A stretch of 64,000 bases of DNA from a virus, in IMG/VR virus record IMGVR_UViG_3300020274_000001, positions 62,001 to 126,000 of that record; one strand, 5' to 3'. This document shows, one piece after another, positions 15,860 through 23,334 of the stretch (positions are counted from its first letter, which is position 1; each line of letters opens with the position of its first letter). A program made the position numbers and the translations under genes. The notes below the pieces were generated by a model. That model did no database searches. It worked only from the letters and a program-made list of their open reading frames with translations, and was not told the DNA's origin.

Positions 15860-16037
15860 GTCGTAATCCGTGCCTATGAGCACGAGATGCTGAAGAATAA
15901 CCAGAATATTTTCTGGTCACCGACGAAAATTTTCGGAATTAACTGTCCGCATATGCGGACTGATTTACGAACGTAATTGGGACCAACATCCGCAATGGAC
16001 GACGTCAGTCGTCAATATAAGGCTGATTTGGATGAGA
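15860..16037 (+). ncRNA. Candidate small RNA module 3
   Basis: Dense in hairpins: CGTGC-CTATGA-GCACG, CCAGAA-TATT-TTCTGG, CGAAAATTTTCG, GTCCGCATATGCGGAC (16-nt palindrome) and GACGAC-GTCA-GTCGTC. No ORF. Confidence 0.45.
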
Positions 16038-16049
16038 AACATATTCTAA
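16038..16049 (+). promoter_or_regulatory. AACATATTCTAA motif, copy 5
   Basis: Exact match, followed by AGCAT as at copy 1; 190 bp after the previous copy. Confidence 0.5.
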
Positions 16050-16227
16050 AGCATTTAAGTCTGGGTAAACCAGACCGGATACAGCCGAATAACAGCAGAA
16101 AATTCATATGAATTATTTTGCTATTCCAAAATCGATACGATATTTCTTGCTACCCTTATTGGGGATAAAGGAACGAAGGTGAGGACTCACCTCTTTCTCT
16201 ACGTTAAAGTAGACAGAATATCTGACA
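16050..16227 (+). ncRNA. Candidate small RNA module 4
   Basis: Hairpins GTCTGG-GTAAA-CCAGAC, a long imperfect stem around AATTCATATGAATT, and GGTGAG-GA-CTCACC. No ORF. Confidence 0.45.
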
Positions 16228-16239
16228 AACATGTTCTAA
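16228..16239 (+). promoter_or_regulatory. AACATGTTCTAA motif, copy 6
   Basis: One mismatch to the consensus; 190 bp after the previous copy. Likely drives the transcript that leads into the gene at 16514. Confidence 0.45.
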
Positions 16240-16513
16240 GACAAATAAGGACTCTATCTGGATGCGGTTACGAAGTAATCGATTACCCGGGTAGAAACTC
16301 AGTTCGTGGTGTTGTCCAACTACCATACCAATGACTAACCACTTTTCCAAGTGGAGTTCCTCGTTGGGTGGTAGATGAGACACCGAATATGACCAAAGCG
16401 AATACGATGGAACGGTAGGGTTGACCCCCTTTACCGATTTCCTCCTTGGGGAAAGGCGTCCCCAGAACCGAACCAATGCAAATGAAATGCATCTTGCCCG
16501 TATGGTTCACAGA
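16240..16513 (+). promoter_or_regulatory. Leader with hairpins and one 44-nt element
   Basis: Non-coding leader with CCACTT-TTCC-AAGTGG (about 16339) and GGGG/CCCC (about 16448-16463) hairpins; the latter ends in AG directly abutting a GAACC/GGTTC element (16465-16508, central GAAATGCA), then ACAGA and ATG 16514. A frame from 16421 would translate the element and is rejected. Confidence 0.55.
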
Positions 16514-17242
16514 ATGGGATTTGAAATACACCCAGCAGGGAGACCAGACTACCAAGCCAAACTTACGGTTTGGGAATGGAGCCGGTTTCTCGACTTGCTT
16601 CTGCATTCGGCAGGAGCAATAAGCATGGAGCAGATGTTGAACAATATTGTTCATATCTCCATGATGGAGGCACAAGCACTTAATCACGGTAAGAGCGACG
16701 AAGAAATCGCTAACTTTGATGTGACTGAATACAAGAAAAATGTAGAAGTCGTAAAGAAGGCTGACCGTTCAAAAATGGAACTGATTGACGAAAATATGCC
16801 AGACGGCAGTAGAATGTTCATCGGTGCTAAATTGATGCTGAAAAAAGGCACTCCAGAAAAAGCAATAGATTCAATGGTCGAAATGGTGGCCGTTTCTGTT
16901 GCTTGCTTCCAACATATGGAAGACAAGATGTTTGCGGCGAGGGAAACAGTCCCTTGCTTTCGAGCGTTTGGACAAAACGGACTGACGGTCAAAGGAGATG
17001 ACATTTGGGCAATCTATGATTGCATGAATAACTTCTTTGGTAACGACGTTCCAGACCTATTGAGAATGATGGAATTTCCTAACAAGAAGAGAGTTATTCC
17101 TAAATTATCTGATAAAGACAGTAAAGCGTTTGTTGAATTTATCAAGGAAAATATCCAACCGCACGACGTAGAAAATTGGCCCCGATTATTCGGAGTCATT
17201 TGTCAAGCACTTGGTGATGAGGATGACCTCATCATATTGTAG
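16514..17242 (+). CDS. Hypothetical protein, 242 aa
   Basis: Unrecognised mostly helical protein. It restarts the hairpin-linked array after the non-coding region. ATG 16514 follows the element's ACAGA. Confidence 0.6.
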   Translation: MGFEIHPAGRPDYQAKLTVWEWSRFLDLLLHSAGAISMEQMLNNIVHISMMEAQALNHGKSDEEIANFDVTEYKKNVEVVKKADRSKMELIDENMPDGSRMFIGAKLMLKKGTPEKAIDSMVEMVAVSVACFQHMEDKMFAARETVPCFRAFGQNGLTVKGDDIWAIYDCMNNFFGNDVPDLLRMMEFPNKKRVIPKLSDKDSKAFVEFIKENIQPHDVENWPRLFGVICQALGDEDDLIIL

Positions 17243-17304
17243 GCCAAAGGGCCATAGAACCGAACCATGGACGCTGTATTGTATATCCCCCGTGTGGTTC
17301 ATAG
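17242..17304 (+). repeat. Junction: hairpin + one 44-nt element ending ATAG
   Basis: GGCC-AAAG-GGCC, ATAG, GAACC/GGTTC element (17257-17300, central GTATTGTA), then ATAG and ATG 17305. It is the exception to the rule that the gene-proximal element ends in ACAG. Confidence 0.75.
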
Positions 17305-17628
17305 ATGTGGAATAATACTCCCATGGTAAAGGATGATGGTCAACACATTATCCTAATTACCGGTGACGTCGAAGAAGACGAGGCCGGATGGATTGTGGCA
17401 GAAATGCCTTATCCAGATGAAGAGACGTTGCGTCTCGAACAACAGAAGAGAGCCATGATGATTAGTGGCCTACCTCTTGCTTACAAAGTCTTACAAGACA
17501 TCAGAGAAGATGCACTTAGGATGATGGAAGGTAGTAGTGGACATTTTGCCCACCTCAATACCTTCGTGCTACAAGCAGAACGAGCCTTGGCATTCATGCC
17601 GTGGCTTGACGAGGAAAAGGAGGAATAA
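17305..17628 (+). CDS. Hypothetical protein, 107 aa
   Basis: Unrecognised acidic protein, helical C-terminal half. A second ATG at 17323 is possible, but 17305 abuts the signal. Confidence 0.55.
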   Translation: MWNNTPMVKDDGQHIILITGDVEEDEAGWIVAEMPYPDEETLRLEQQKRAMMISGLPLAYKVLQDIREDALRMMEGSSGHFAHLNTFVLQAERALAFMPWLDEEKEE

Positions 17629-17685
17629 CCTCCATAGAACCTAAACACAGACAAGGAAGTGCATTGAAGCATGAAAGGTTCACAG
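17619..17685 (+). repeat. Junction: stop hairpin + one element
   Basis: GGAGG-AATAA-CCTCC, ATAG, GAACC/GGTTC element (17637-17681, central GAAGTGCA), ACAG, ATG 17686. Confidence 0.8.
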
Positions 17686-17967
17686 ATGGACGACAGTTTT
17701 GACGAACTGTATGATTTTCTTTTTCGAGACGCCGCCAATACACTTGGTAAACACGGAAGATTTGTTCCAAAGGTGTCTCAAAAAATGCAATCACTAAGCC
17801 CCATGTTAGGGGTTATAGCAATGTCAATGGCTCTTATTGAAGAAGAAGACCAATACCGTGTTGGCTTCGGCAGAATGTTTGTCGTAGCCCACGCAACAGC
17901 ATTGCAATTATCGACATTAATTACTATTGACTCAATGGAATTATTGCTCGATGAAGCGGACAGATAG
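17686..17967 (+). CDS. Hypothetical protein, 93 aa
   Basis: Unrecognised helical protein with moderately hydrophobic segments (MLGVIAMSMALIEEE; FVVAHATALQLSTLI); probably soluble. Confidence 0.55.
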   Translation: MDDSFDELYDFLFRDAANTLGKHGRFVPKVSQKMQSLSPMLGVIAMSMALIEEEDQYRVGFGRMFVVAHATALQLSTLITIDSMELLLDEADR

Positions 17968-17974
17968 TCCATAG
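17958..17974 (+). promoter_or_regulatory. Stop-codon hairpin + ATAG
   Basis: GGAC-AGATA-GTCC, ATAG, ATG 17975. The TAG stop is at the loop and stem edge. Confidence 0.7.
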
Positions 17975-18337
17975 ATGCAACCTACAATTGCAGAATACCT
18001 CACTATTAGGAGGTCAAGAGACAGGGAAATTAGTAGTCCCTATCTCTCAATGAACAACGACGGCGAAGTGCTATACAAGTATGCCATTAATGGCGACTTT
18101 TCTATCATTGAGCAAATGTGCCGCGATTTTGTAAAAGAATTATATGAAGATGATAATGGACCCGAATTGCTCCGTCTTTACGACACAGGAGTTAACTTCG
18201 TAGTGTATCATTTGATTCGAGCGTGGAACATATGGCATGAGCGAACAGGCAACGTTAATCATAGCCTATCGGTCATGATGTTCGACAAAAAGAATGGCAA
18301 ATGGATTGAAAACATTTGGTATACAAACCGGCTGTGA
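17975..18337 (+). CDS. Hypothetical protein, 120 aa
   Basis: Unrecognised, mixed alpha/beta, no motifs. Confidence 0.55.
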   Translation: MQPTIAEYLTIRRSRDREISSPYLSMNNDGEVLYKYAINGDFSIIEQMCRDFVKELYEDDNGPELLRLYDTGVNFVVYHLIRAWNIWHERTGNVNHSLSVMMFDKKNGKWIENIWYTNRL

Positions 18338-18346
18338 TGGCCATAG
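18330..18346 (+). promoter_or_regulatory. Stop-codon hairpin + ATAG
   Basis: GGCT-GTGAT-GGCC (one G-T pair), ATAG, ATG 18347. Confidence 0.7.
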
Positions 18347-18589
18347 ATGGGGACTGAAAGGTTCACACTACACCGACCCGGTGGACACCAAGAACAACAT
18401 AACGTAAACTACGTTTCTGGTGAACTCTCACACGACAACGGTGTTGCTTGCATCAATCTTTCAATGATTGGGCGAGGCTTTGAGGGGACTCTGAGAATAG
18501 GGTATGATGGCAATAAAATCATTATATTCCTAAAAGATTCAGAGAAAGAATCTCACGTGATACACATGTATCCTAAAACCGAGGAATAA
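18347..18589 (+). CDS. Hypothetical protein, 80 aa
   Basis: Small beta-rich protein (FEGTLRIGYDGNKIIIFLKD). Not recognised. Confidence 0.55.
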   Translation: MGTERFTLHRPGGHQEQHNVNYVSGELSHDNGVACINLSMIGRGFEGTLRIGYDGNKIIIFLKDSEKESHVIHMYPKTEE

Positions 18590-18691
18590 TTCCTCATAGA
18601 GCAAAACATGGTGACTGAATTGCAGTTTAAAAGAACGCTCATAGAACCGAACCAAGTCAGATGAATTGTAAAAACGTTGATTGGTTCACAG
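18581..18691 (+). repeat. Junction: stop hairpin + two elements
   Basis: GAGGA/TCCTC hairpin, ATAG, GAGC/GCTC element (18599-18640; fifth pair lost, central GAATTGCA), ATAG, GAACC/GGTTC element (18644-18687, central GAATTGTA), ACAG, ATG 18692. Confidence 0.8.
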
Positions 18692-19903
18692 ATGAATTGG
18701 CGTGAAGAACACACGCAATGTCTACACCGTAAGAAAGACGGAACCCGTTGTCAACTTGACACGGCTCCCGGAGATTACGTGTGTGGACATCACACCATCG
18801 GTCTCGAAGACATCTTTGAGGACCCGATGGCAGTAGTCGCTAAATTCCGACTATACTTCCCGAAGAATCACCACCCAGCATGTGACAGGAAAGGACAGAA
18901 CGATTGTGATTGTCCAGACCGCACATTTGGGGAACTTCTCGGGCTTGCCTACAAGCGAGCCGCAATCACCAGCCTGCAAAGGACAAGGTTGCACCGAGCA
19001 ATGGTTCGAGCGGAAATGCGAGACAGGACTCGATTGATTCGAGCCTATTACAACTCGATAACGGAAGACGACTTGTGGTTAGGAATGCCTAACCCCAAGT
19101 GGCGACAAATTCGATACTTCGTATGGAACGATAATGAGGAGCGAATGATAGTGAAGAAGCACGATAGAAGCATAAGAACAAAGAAACAATTGCTTGACCT
19201 GCTACGACGCGAAGCACCTCATCACGTTTACTACACCACCTCACAATGGAGAAATCCAGCAGAGGTTGGTCCCGACCCGTTCTCTAAATCGGGTCGAGAC
19301 AAATACATCAAGAAGAATGCAAAGAGACTTGCTAAGAAGGAAGGCTCGAAAGACAAAGGTCGTATCAAAGCATTGATGCATCCTGTGTCGAAGTGGTCAG
19401 ATTATGGCAACGCATTCATTGAACAGGAACTCTATTTCGACGTTGATTACGAAATGGAAACTTTCCAAGAGTCAGCCGAAGAAACATTGAGGTTGGCTGA
19501 ATTCTATGAGACCGTAGAATTTGCAGACTGTGAGAAAGACATACGATTTGTCTTCTCTGGTGGCAAAGGGTTTCACATGATTGATTACGGATTCAGTATC
19601 CGAAGAGCCGTTGGTGAGAAAAACTACGGCACGAGAATCAAGAACATATTGGAAGGTGAAAAGGCAAGGAGTGGACTGATGAAAGGTCACGCCTTCGCCG
19701 CCATGAAGATAAGTCGTAACGTTAAGAAGCGACTCATCAAGAAAATCAGAAAGAAAGGAATCCTACTTGATTACGAAGTGACCGTCGACCCTCGACGAAT
19801 CATTCGACTACCCGGTTCAATACACGGAAAACGTGGACGGGTTTGTAGATTGATAACCAAAGAGGACTTGACGGATTTCGACCCCGGACCTACCTTATGG
19901 TAA
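18692..19903 (+). CDS. Archaeo-eukaryotic primase small subunit (first copy)
   Basis: 403 aa. It has the three AEP motifs: ELYFDVDYE (two catalytic aspartates near 250), FSGGKGFHMI (near 288-297, SGGxGxH), and DPRRIIRLPGSIHGKRG (near 366-382, the 'RLPGSLHGKTG' motif). An N-terminal cluster (QCLHRKKDGTRCQ, VCGHH, HPACDRKGQNDCDC) probably binds zinc. It should synthesise primers for replication. No PriL homologue is visible nearby. A second, different AEP is encoded on the minus strand at 29635. RNase H follows directly, a natural partner for removing RNA primers. Confidence 0.88.
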   Translation: MNWREEHTQCLHRKKDGTRCQLDTAPGDYVCGHHTIGLEDIFEDPMAVVAKFRLYFPKNHHPACDRKGQNDCDCPDRTFGELLGLAYKRAAITSLQRTRLHRAMVRAEMRDRTRLIRAYYNSITEDDLWLGMPNPKWRQIRYFVWNDNEERMIVKKHDRSIRTKKQLLDLLRREAPHHVYYTTSQWRNPAEVGPDPFSKSGRDKYIKKNAKRLAKKEGSKDKGRIKALMHPVSKWSDYGNAFIEQELYFDVDYEMETFQESAEETLRLAEFYETVEFADCEKDIRFVFSGGKGFHMIDYGFSIRRAVGEKNYGTRIKNILEGEKARSGLMKGHAFAAMKISRNVKKRLIKKIRKKGILLDYEVTVDPRRIIRLPGSIHGKRGRVCRLITKEDLTDFDPGPTLW

Positions 19904-19915
19904 ATAGGTCATAGA
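19887..19915 (+). promoter_or_regulatory. Stop-codon hairpin + ATAGA
   Basis: GACCTA/TAGGTC stem with the TAA stop in the loop, then ATAG, A, ATG 19916. Confidence 0.7.
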
Positions 19916-20374
19916 ATGGTAAACATCTACACAGATGGTGCCTGTATCAACAATGGACTACCAGATGCCAAAGGAGGCATGGGTGTGTTCAGTCAAGAAA
20001 TGGACCTTGAGTTGTCCATACCGTGGGAGATGGAAGTCGAACCTACGAATCAAAGATGCGAAATGGGAGCAGTAGTATACGCTCTTATCGCAATCAAGAA
20101 GACTGAACCAAGTCAAGATACGGTTTTTCAGATTCTAAGTGATTCTGAATACGTTGTTAAAGGAATGAATGAATGGATGAAACAGTGGAAGAACCGTGGC
20201 TGGAAGACAGCCAAGGGAAAGGAAGTAAAAAACCGCTGGCTTTGGGAATTGCTTGATTCGCAATCCAAAGGACTCAACGTCATTTACAAACATGTTCGAG
20301 GACACTCTGGTGTTCTCGGCAACGAAAAAGCAGACTCGCTTGCGCTGTCTGCTGCTGAATCGTTAAAGTTGTGA
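19916..20374 (+). CDS. rnhA: Ribonuclease HI
   Basis: 152 aa, the usual length for a single-domain RNase HI. It keeps the catalytic set: D7 (IYTDGAC), E49 (RCEMGAV), D76 (LSDSEYV), H130 (RGHSG) and D140 (NEKADSLA), plus the basic WKNRGWKT handle. It degrades RNA in RNA-DNA hybrids, here probably primers or R-loops. It lies immediately downstream of the primase and is joined to it by a stop hairpin. Confidence 0.93.
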   Translation: MVNIYTDGACINNGLPDAKGGMGVFSQEMDLELSIPWEMEVEPTNQRCEMGAVVYALIAIKKTEPSQDTVFQILSDSEYVVKGMNEWMKQWKNRGWKTAKGKEVKNRWLWELLDSQSKGLNVIYKHVRGHSGVLGNEKADSLALSAAESLKL

Positions 20375-20413
20375 AACTTTGTTTAACAATGATTAAGGGC
20401 TTAATGTCCATAG
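20362..20413 (+). promoter_or_regulatory. Two consecutive hairpins + ATAG
   Basis: AAAGTT-GTGA-AACTTT carrying the TGA stop, a short spacer, then GGGC-TTAAT-GTCC, ATAG, ATG 20414. Confidence 0.6.
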
Positions 20414-20752
20414 ATGGCTACAATGTCAGAAGATGTAGATGACAGTCTCGAGATGTATCGAGAGTTGGCACTACTCGCATCGCATGGTGTTGAAGAATAC
20501 CTTGCGGTGGTAGCAGAATTGCTTGATGCAAGCATACTGCTAAATGGATTGCCCTGCGAAATTTCGCAGAAGGCAGAGGCATGGGCTGAAGAAATATCAG
20601 TCGAAGTGTCTCAAAAAATGGAAGAACAAAATATCATCCCGCACTACTATATAGCGGCGTTGATAGAACAATTGCACAAAGTTGGAGTTATGTCTTTCAC
20701 GACAGGTTTCAATCAAATGGCTTGTCGTAAATTTCAGGAGGCTTACTCTTGA
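20414..20752 (+). CDS. Hypothetical protein, 112 aa
   Basis: Unrecognised helical protein. Its 3' end carries AGGAGG, which serves as the Shine-Dalgarno of the next gene; the two overlap as TTGA. Confidence 0.55.
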   Translation: MATMSEDVDDSLEMYRELALLASHGVEEYLAVVAELLDASILLNGLPCEISQKAEAWAEEISVEVSQKMEEQNIIPHYYIAALIEQLHKVGVMSFTTGFNQMACRKFQEAYS

Positions 20753-21090
20753 TTGAAGACTATGAAAATGTAACAGATGAAGAGTTGAAACTTCTTCTCG
20801 ATAGAATTTCCGAATTCGCATTTGACTTTATGTCTAACAAAATAGAGCAATTTGGTGGTCTTACACAGGAGTATTCTCATGAGGATGGCTCTAAGACCGT
20901 TGTTGTTGTTCCAAAAGGGAATGAGGATGTATGCGTAGAGTGGACGGAATGTCCACATGGCAGGGTTGAAGTATTTCACATAACCCCTGTCGGTCTCGAA
21001 ATACCAAGACTCATAATCCCCGCTCCGACAATGATACAGGAACACATCAGTATACCTATTGATGCGTTCACTATGAAATTGGAAGAGTAG
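20749..21090 (+). CDS. Hypothetical protein, 113 aa, TTG start
   Basis: Unrecognised. Starts at TTG 20749, overlapping the upstream TGA, with AGGAGG 8-13 bases before. This is one of few array genes with a canonical Shine-Dalgarno and no hairpin, which shows the ribosome can use SDs here. Confidence 0.55.
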   Translation: MIEDYENVTDEELKLLLDRISEFAFDFMSNKIEQFGGLTQEYSHEDGSKTVVVVPKGNEDVCVEWTECPHGRVEVFHITPVGLEIPRLIIPAPTMIQEHISIPIDAFTMKLEE

Positions 21091-21091
21091 C

Positions 21092-21108
21092 GGCCCTGTG
21101 GGCCATAG
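21092..21108 (+). promoter_or_regulatory. GGCC hairpin + ATAG
   Basis: GGCCC-TGT-GGGCC, ATAG, ATG 21109. The TAG stop is just before the stem. Confidence 0.75.
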
Positions 21109-21570
21109 ATGGCAGACGACATCAAAAGCACCGACAGCGACTTGTCCGGCATTAAGTTCGGACTTGACACATCGGGAAACACTCCTACGATTGTGGTAGA
21201 GGGTGTTCGAAATATCGGTTTGAAACAACCGGTGACCCAAGAAAGGTTCAATGAACTCATCGAAACAATGGGAGACAAAATGACAAGCATACTATCTATT
21301 GTTGAAGATGCTTGTAGAAGTCTACGTGACTTAATGAATGAAATGTCTGATGATGAGAAACTCATTGCAACTTACTTGATTGAACATACTACGTGGCAAT
21401 ATGCTGTCGCTTCAGACACGCCACTGTTTATGTTTAATCCTCGACATCTACCAGATGAAGTAGTAGTTGATAACAAATCAAATACAGTAGAAGGGGCCTT
21501 TACTAAGAAAAAAGGCGGCTTCGTTTCTGTCCGAAAGGGCGGAAAGAAATATTGGGAAAAGAAAAAATGA
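21109..21570 (+). CDS. Hypothetical protein, 153 aa
   Basis: Unrecognised. Helical middle, very basic C-terminus (FVSVRKGGKKYWEKKK) that may bind nucleic acid. Confidence 0.55.
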   Translation: MADDIKSTDSDLSGIKFGLDTSGNTPTIVVEGVRNIGLKQPVTQERFNELIETMGDKMTSILSIVEDACRSLRDLMNEMSDDEKLIATYLIEHTTWQYAVASDTPLFMFNPRHLPDEVVVDNKSNTVEGAFTKKKGGFVSVRKGGKKYWEKKK

Positions 21571-21573
21571 AAC

Positions 21574-21636
21574 GGCCTTATGGCCATAGAACCGAACCAG
21601 AGAAAATGAATCACAATCAAAGTGAACGGTTCACAG
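21574..21636 (+). repeat. Junction: GGCC hairpin + one element
   Basis: GGCC-TTAT-GGCC, ATAG, GAACC/GGTTC element (21589-21632, central GAATCACA), ACAG, ATG 21637. Confidence 0.8.
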
Positions 21637-21813
21637 ATGGTCACAGACCCCAAAAAAGGACAATGCCCGACATGCGGGCGTTTAACGCTGATATATATTG
21701 ACAGCGAAGTGCACACAGAATGGTGCGAAAAATGCGGGTGGGAACACACCGTCAGTTGGAATGAATTAAGCCCCGACTGGTGGCACAAACAATCAAACAA
21801 ACCGAGCGAGTAA
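21637..21813 (+). CDS. Zinc-ribbon protein, 58 aa
   Basis: CPTCGR near residue 10 and CEKCGW near residue 30 form a compact zinc ribbon; little else is in the protein. The frame from 21622 begins inside the RNA element. The stop TAA is in the next hairpin loop. Confidence 0.65.
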   Translation: MVTDPKKGQCPTCGRLTLIYIDSEVHTEWCEKCGWEHTVSWNELSPDWWHKQSNKPSE

Positions 21814-21869
21814 GGCTCATAGAACCGAATCATAACTCGGGAATTACAAATCACCTGTATGGTTCACAG
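21804..21869 (+). repeat. Junction: stop hairpin + one element
   Basis: GAGC/GCTC hairpin containing the TAA stop, ATAG, GAACC/GGTTC element (21822-21865, central GAATTACA), ACAG, ATG 21870. Confidence 0.8.
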
Positions 21870-22196
21870 ATGGATGACAATGAAGACATCATCAGAATTG
21901 CCTCAATGTGGTATCCCTTTGTGGGGGACATAAAGGCAAGACTCGCTATTGGCTTGGAAACATACGGCCATGGCGTGCGTGTCGAAGATGACACAACTCA
22001 ATGGGGCACAGAGGTAAACTCTTGGCTCGAAATGGGATTAGAGGAAATCGATGACTTGGCAATCTATGTCATGGCACAACTCCTCCGAGAAAAAAAGAAA
22101 AACTACGACAACTTGAATGAATTCGCTGGTATACTCAAAGAATTGAGAGACACCAGAAGAAGAATCATGGAAGTCATGTTAAGAGAAGACGCTTGA
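21870..22196 (+). CDS. MazG-like phage protein, 108 aa
   Basis: RLAIGLETYGHGVRVEDD followed by WLEMGLEEIDDLAIYVMAQL resembles the helical 'YGHG...WxxMALEExLDAxxYxA' pattern of MazG-like or nucleotide-pyrophosphohydrolase-related proteins common in phages. Only part of the acidic metal-binding set is evident, so activity is uncertain. Confidence 0.45.
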   Translation: MDDNEDIIRIASMWYPFVGDIKARLAIGLETYGHGVRVEDDTTQWGTEVNSWLEMGLEEIDDLAIYVMAQLLREKKKNYDNLNEFAGILKELRDTRRRIMEVMLREDA

Positions 22197-22254
22197 GCGT
22201 CATAGAATCAAATCAAAAAGTCGGTATTTTAGACACCACGAGTATGATTCACAG
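22188..22254 (+). repeat. Junction: stop hairpin + one variant element
   Basis: GACGC-TTGA-GCGTC, ATAG, then an element with the compensatory stem GAATCA/TGATTC (22205-22250, central GTATTTTA) and ACAG. No ATG follows; a promoter does. Confidence 0.8.
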
Positions 22255-22258
22255 TAAT

Positions 22259-22291
22259 CTATAAATTATACATAGTATACGCTATACTATG
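22259..22291 (+). promoter_or_regulatory. TATA box and palindromic operator over a start codon
   Basis: TATAAATTATA at 22261-22271 is a good archaeal TATA box. It is followed by a perfect inverted repeat CATAGTATA-CGC-TATACTATG (22271-22291) whose last bases are the ATG at 22289. A dimeric repressor here would block the promoter and start, so autoregulation by the winged-helix product is plausible. Confidence 0.6.
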
Positions 22292-22498
22292 TCGAGGGTC
22301 GCTAATTGTGCCGTGAGAATCATGGAGCAACACAGTGGCCCGCTTTCTATTTACGAAATACACGCAAGAATGAAAGAGCAAATGAGGAATGTCCCAAAAG
22401 TAGGAGTCCTTGCTCGCAAACTTGGCGGTTGTGACGATATCAGAAGAGTAGGTTACGGTCAGCCATCTATGTGGGTATTGAAGCCGTCACGCTCATAA
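22289..22498 (+). CDS. Small winged-helix protein, 69 aa
   Basis: The segment MEQHSGPLSIYEIHARMKEQ, then KVGVLARKLGGCDDIRRVG and WVL, fits a small winged helix (helix, recognition helix, wing). The protein at 29155 is a relative with the same order of motifs (LREKGPLVAYDIRQAM, PTPNQLGNLLAKN). It starts on its own TATA promoter with a palindromic operator, unlike its neighbours. Likely a repressor. Confidence 0.6.
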   Translation: MSRVANCAVRIMEQHSGPLSIYEIHARMKEQMRNVPKVGVLARKLGGCDDIRRVGYGQPSMWVLKPSRS

Positions 22499-22524
22499 AG
22501 CAGTGACCTTCGGATGCCAATTAG
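22487..22524 (+). promoter_or_regulatory. Hairpin + TTAG junction
   Basis: GTCAC/GTGAC arms enclose the TAA stop; a further segment ends ATTAG and ATG 22525 follows. Confidence 0.5.
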
Positions 22525-22776
22525 ATGGCCCAGATGAATGCCAAGATTAAGGCAATTCCAGAAAGTTCTACGAGAACAGAAAAGGAAATTAAGGACATGC
22601 TTAGACAGGCTGTTCTCACTCGTAACAATTGGCTTGAAGCGTTTGAAAGTTGCAAACAGTTTCAAGACCGACACGGCATGATGGATGCCGCGAGGAACGC
22701 TAAAGCACTTGAAGGCGTTATCAAAACTTTACGTTGGACCCTTGGAGAAAGGGGTATCAACAATCCGCTCTCATGA
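22525..22776 (+). CDS. Hypothetical helical protein, 83 aa
   Basis: All-helical small protein, not recognised. ATG 22525 follows TTAG; an in-frame ATG at 22534 is possible. Confidence 0.55.
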   Translation: MAQMNAKIKAIPESSTRTEKEIKDMLRQAVLTRNNWLEAFESCKQFQDRHGMMDAARNAKALEGVIKTLRWTLGERGINNPLS

Positions 22777-22833
22777 AAGAGCATAGAACCAAACTAATTC
22801 ACTCGTATTACAAAAGATGCGAATGGTTCACAG
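22767..22833 (+). repeat. Junction: stop hairpin + one element
   Basis: GCTCT/AGAGC hairpin with the TGA stop, ATAG, GAACC/GGTTC element (22786-22829, central GTATTACA), ACAG, ATG 22834. Confidence 0.8.
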
Positions 22834-23121
22834 ATGAACATTGAGAACATCAATGAACTGCAAGAGCAATACGGCCTTGCAGAATGGCAACGGATGATTA
22901 ATGACGGAAGTTGCTGGACCCTTGAGGGTTGGTATGGTAGAAGAGCAGTGGCATTACTCGAGATGGGTGCCTGCTATTTGCCAGAAGAACCACATCACGA
23001 TTACTACGGTAACCAAGTGCCAGCGAGGCACATGCTACAAGCGGGAACAAAAGGAACGCTTGAATTGAGTCAGACCTTCTGGTCTGACGAAAGCAATTAC
23101 GGATTGTTTGAGGAAGAATAA
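22834..23121 (+). CDS. Hypothetical protein, 95 aa
   Basis: Unrecognised; aromatic-rich and acidic at the end. Start after ACAG. Confidence 0.55.
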   Translation: MNIENINELQEQYGLAEWQRMINDGSCWTLEGWYGRRAVALLEMGACYLPEEPHHDYYGNQVPARHMLQAGTKGTLELSQTFWSDESNYGLFEEE

Positions 23122-23138
23122 GGTCATATTGACCATAG
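23122..23138 (+). promoter_or_regulatory. Hairpin + ATAG
   Basis: GGTC-ATATT-GACC, ATAG, ATG 23139. Confidence 0.75.
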
Positions 23139-23279
23139 ATGCCTAATTCACAAAAAGGTAGAGAGGCCATACTGGGCCTTAATAATTTGAGAGAGAACAA
23201 TAGACTACTCCGAATTCAAAATAGAATGATACAGACTCTTATTGACGAGATTAGAGATATCAGAAGAAGAGGCTTGTGA
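23139..23279 (+). CDS. Small basic helical protein, 46 aa
   Basis: Short gene identified by the junction signals on both sides: ATG directly after hairpin-ATAG and TGA in the loop of the next GAGGC/GCCTC hairpin. The product (MPNSQKGREAILGLNNLR..., ending RDIRRRGL) is a single amphipathic, arginine-rich helix. Confidence 0.6.
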   Translation: MPNSQKGREAILGLNNLRENNRLLRIQNRMIQTLIDEIRDIRRRGL

Positions 23280-23334
23280 TGCCTCATAGAGCAAAACACA
23301 GGGCATGAATTGCAGGGGAACGGTATGCTCACAG
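23269..23334 (+). repeat. Junction: stop hairpin + one GAGCA element
   Basis: GAGGC-TTGTGAT-GCCTC, ATAG, GAGCA/TGCTC element (23289-23330, central GAATTGCA), ACAG, ATG 23335. A GAGCA-class element here carries the ACAG ending because it is next to the gene. Confidence 0.8.
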
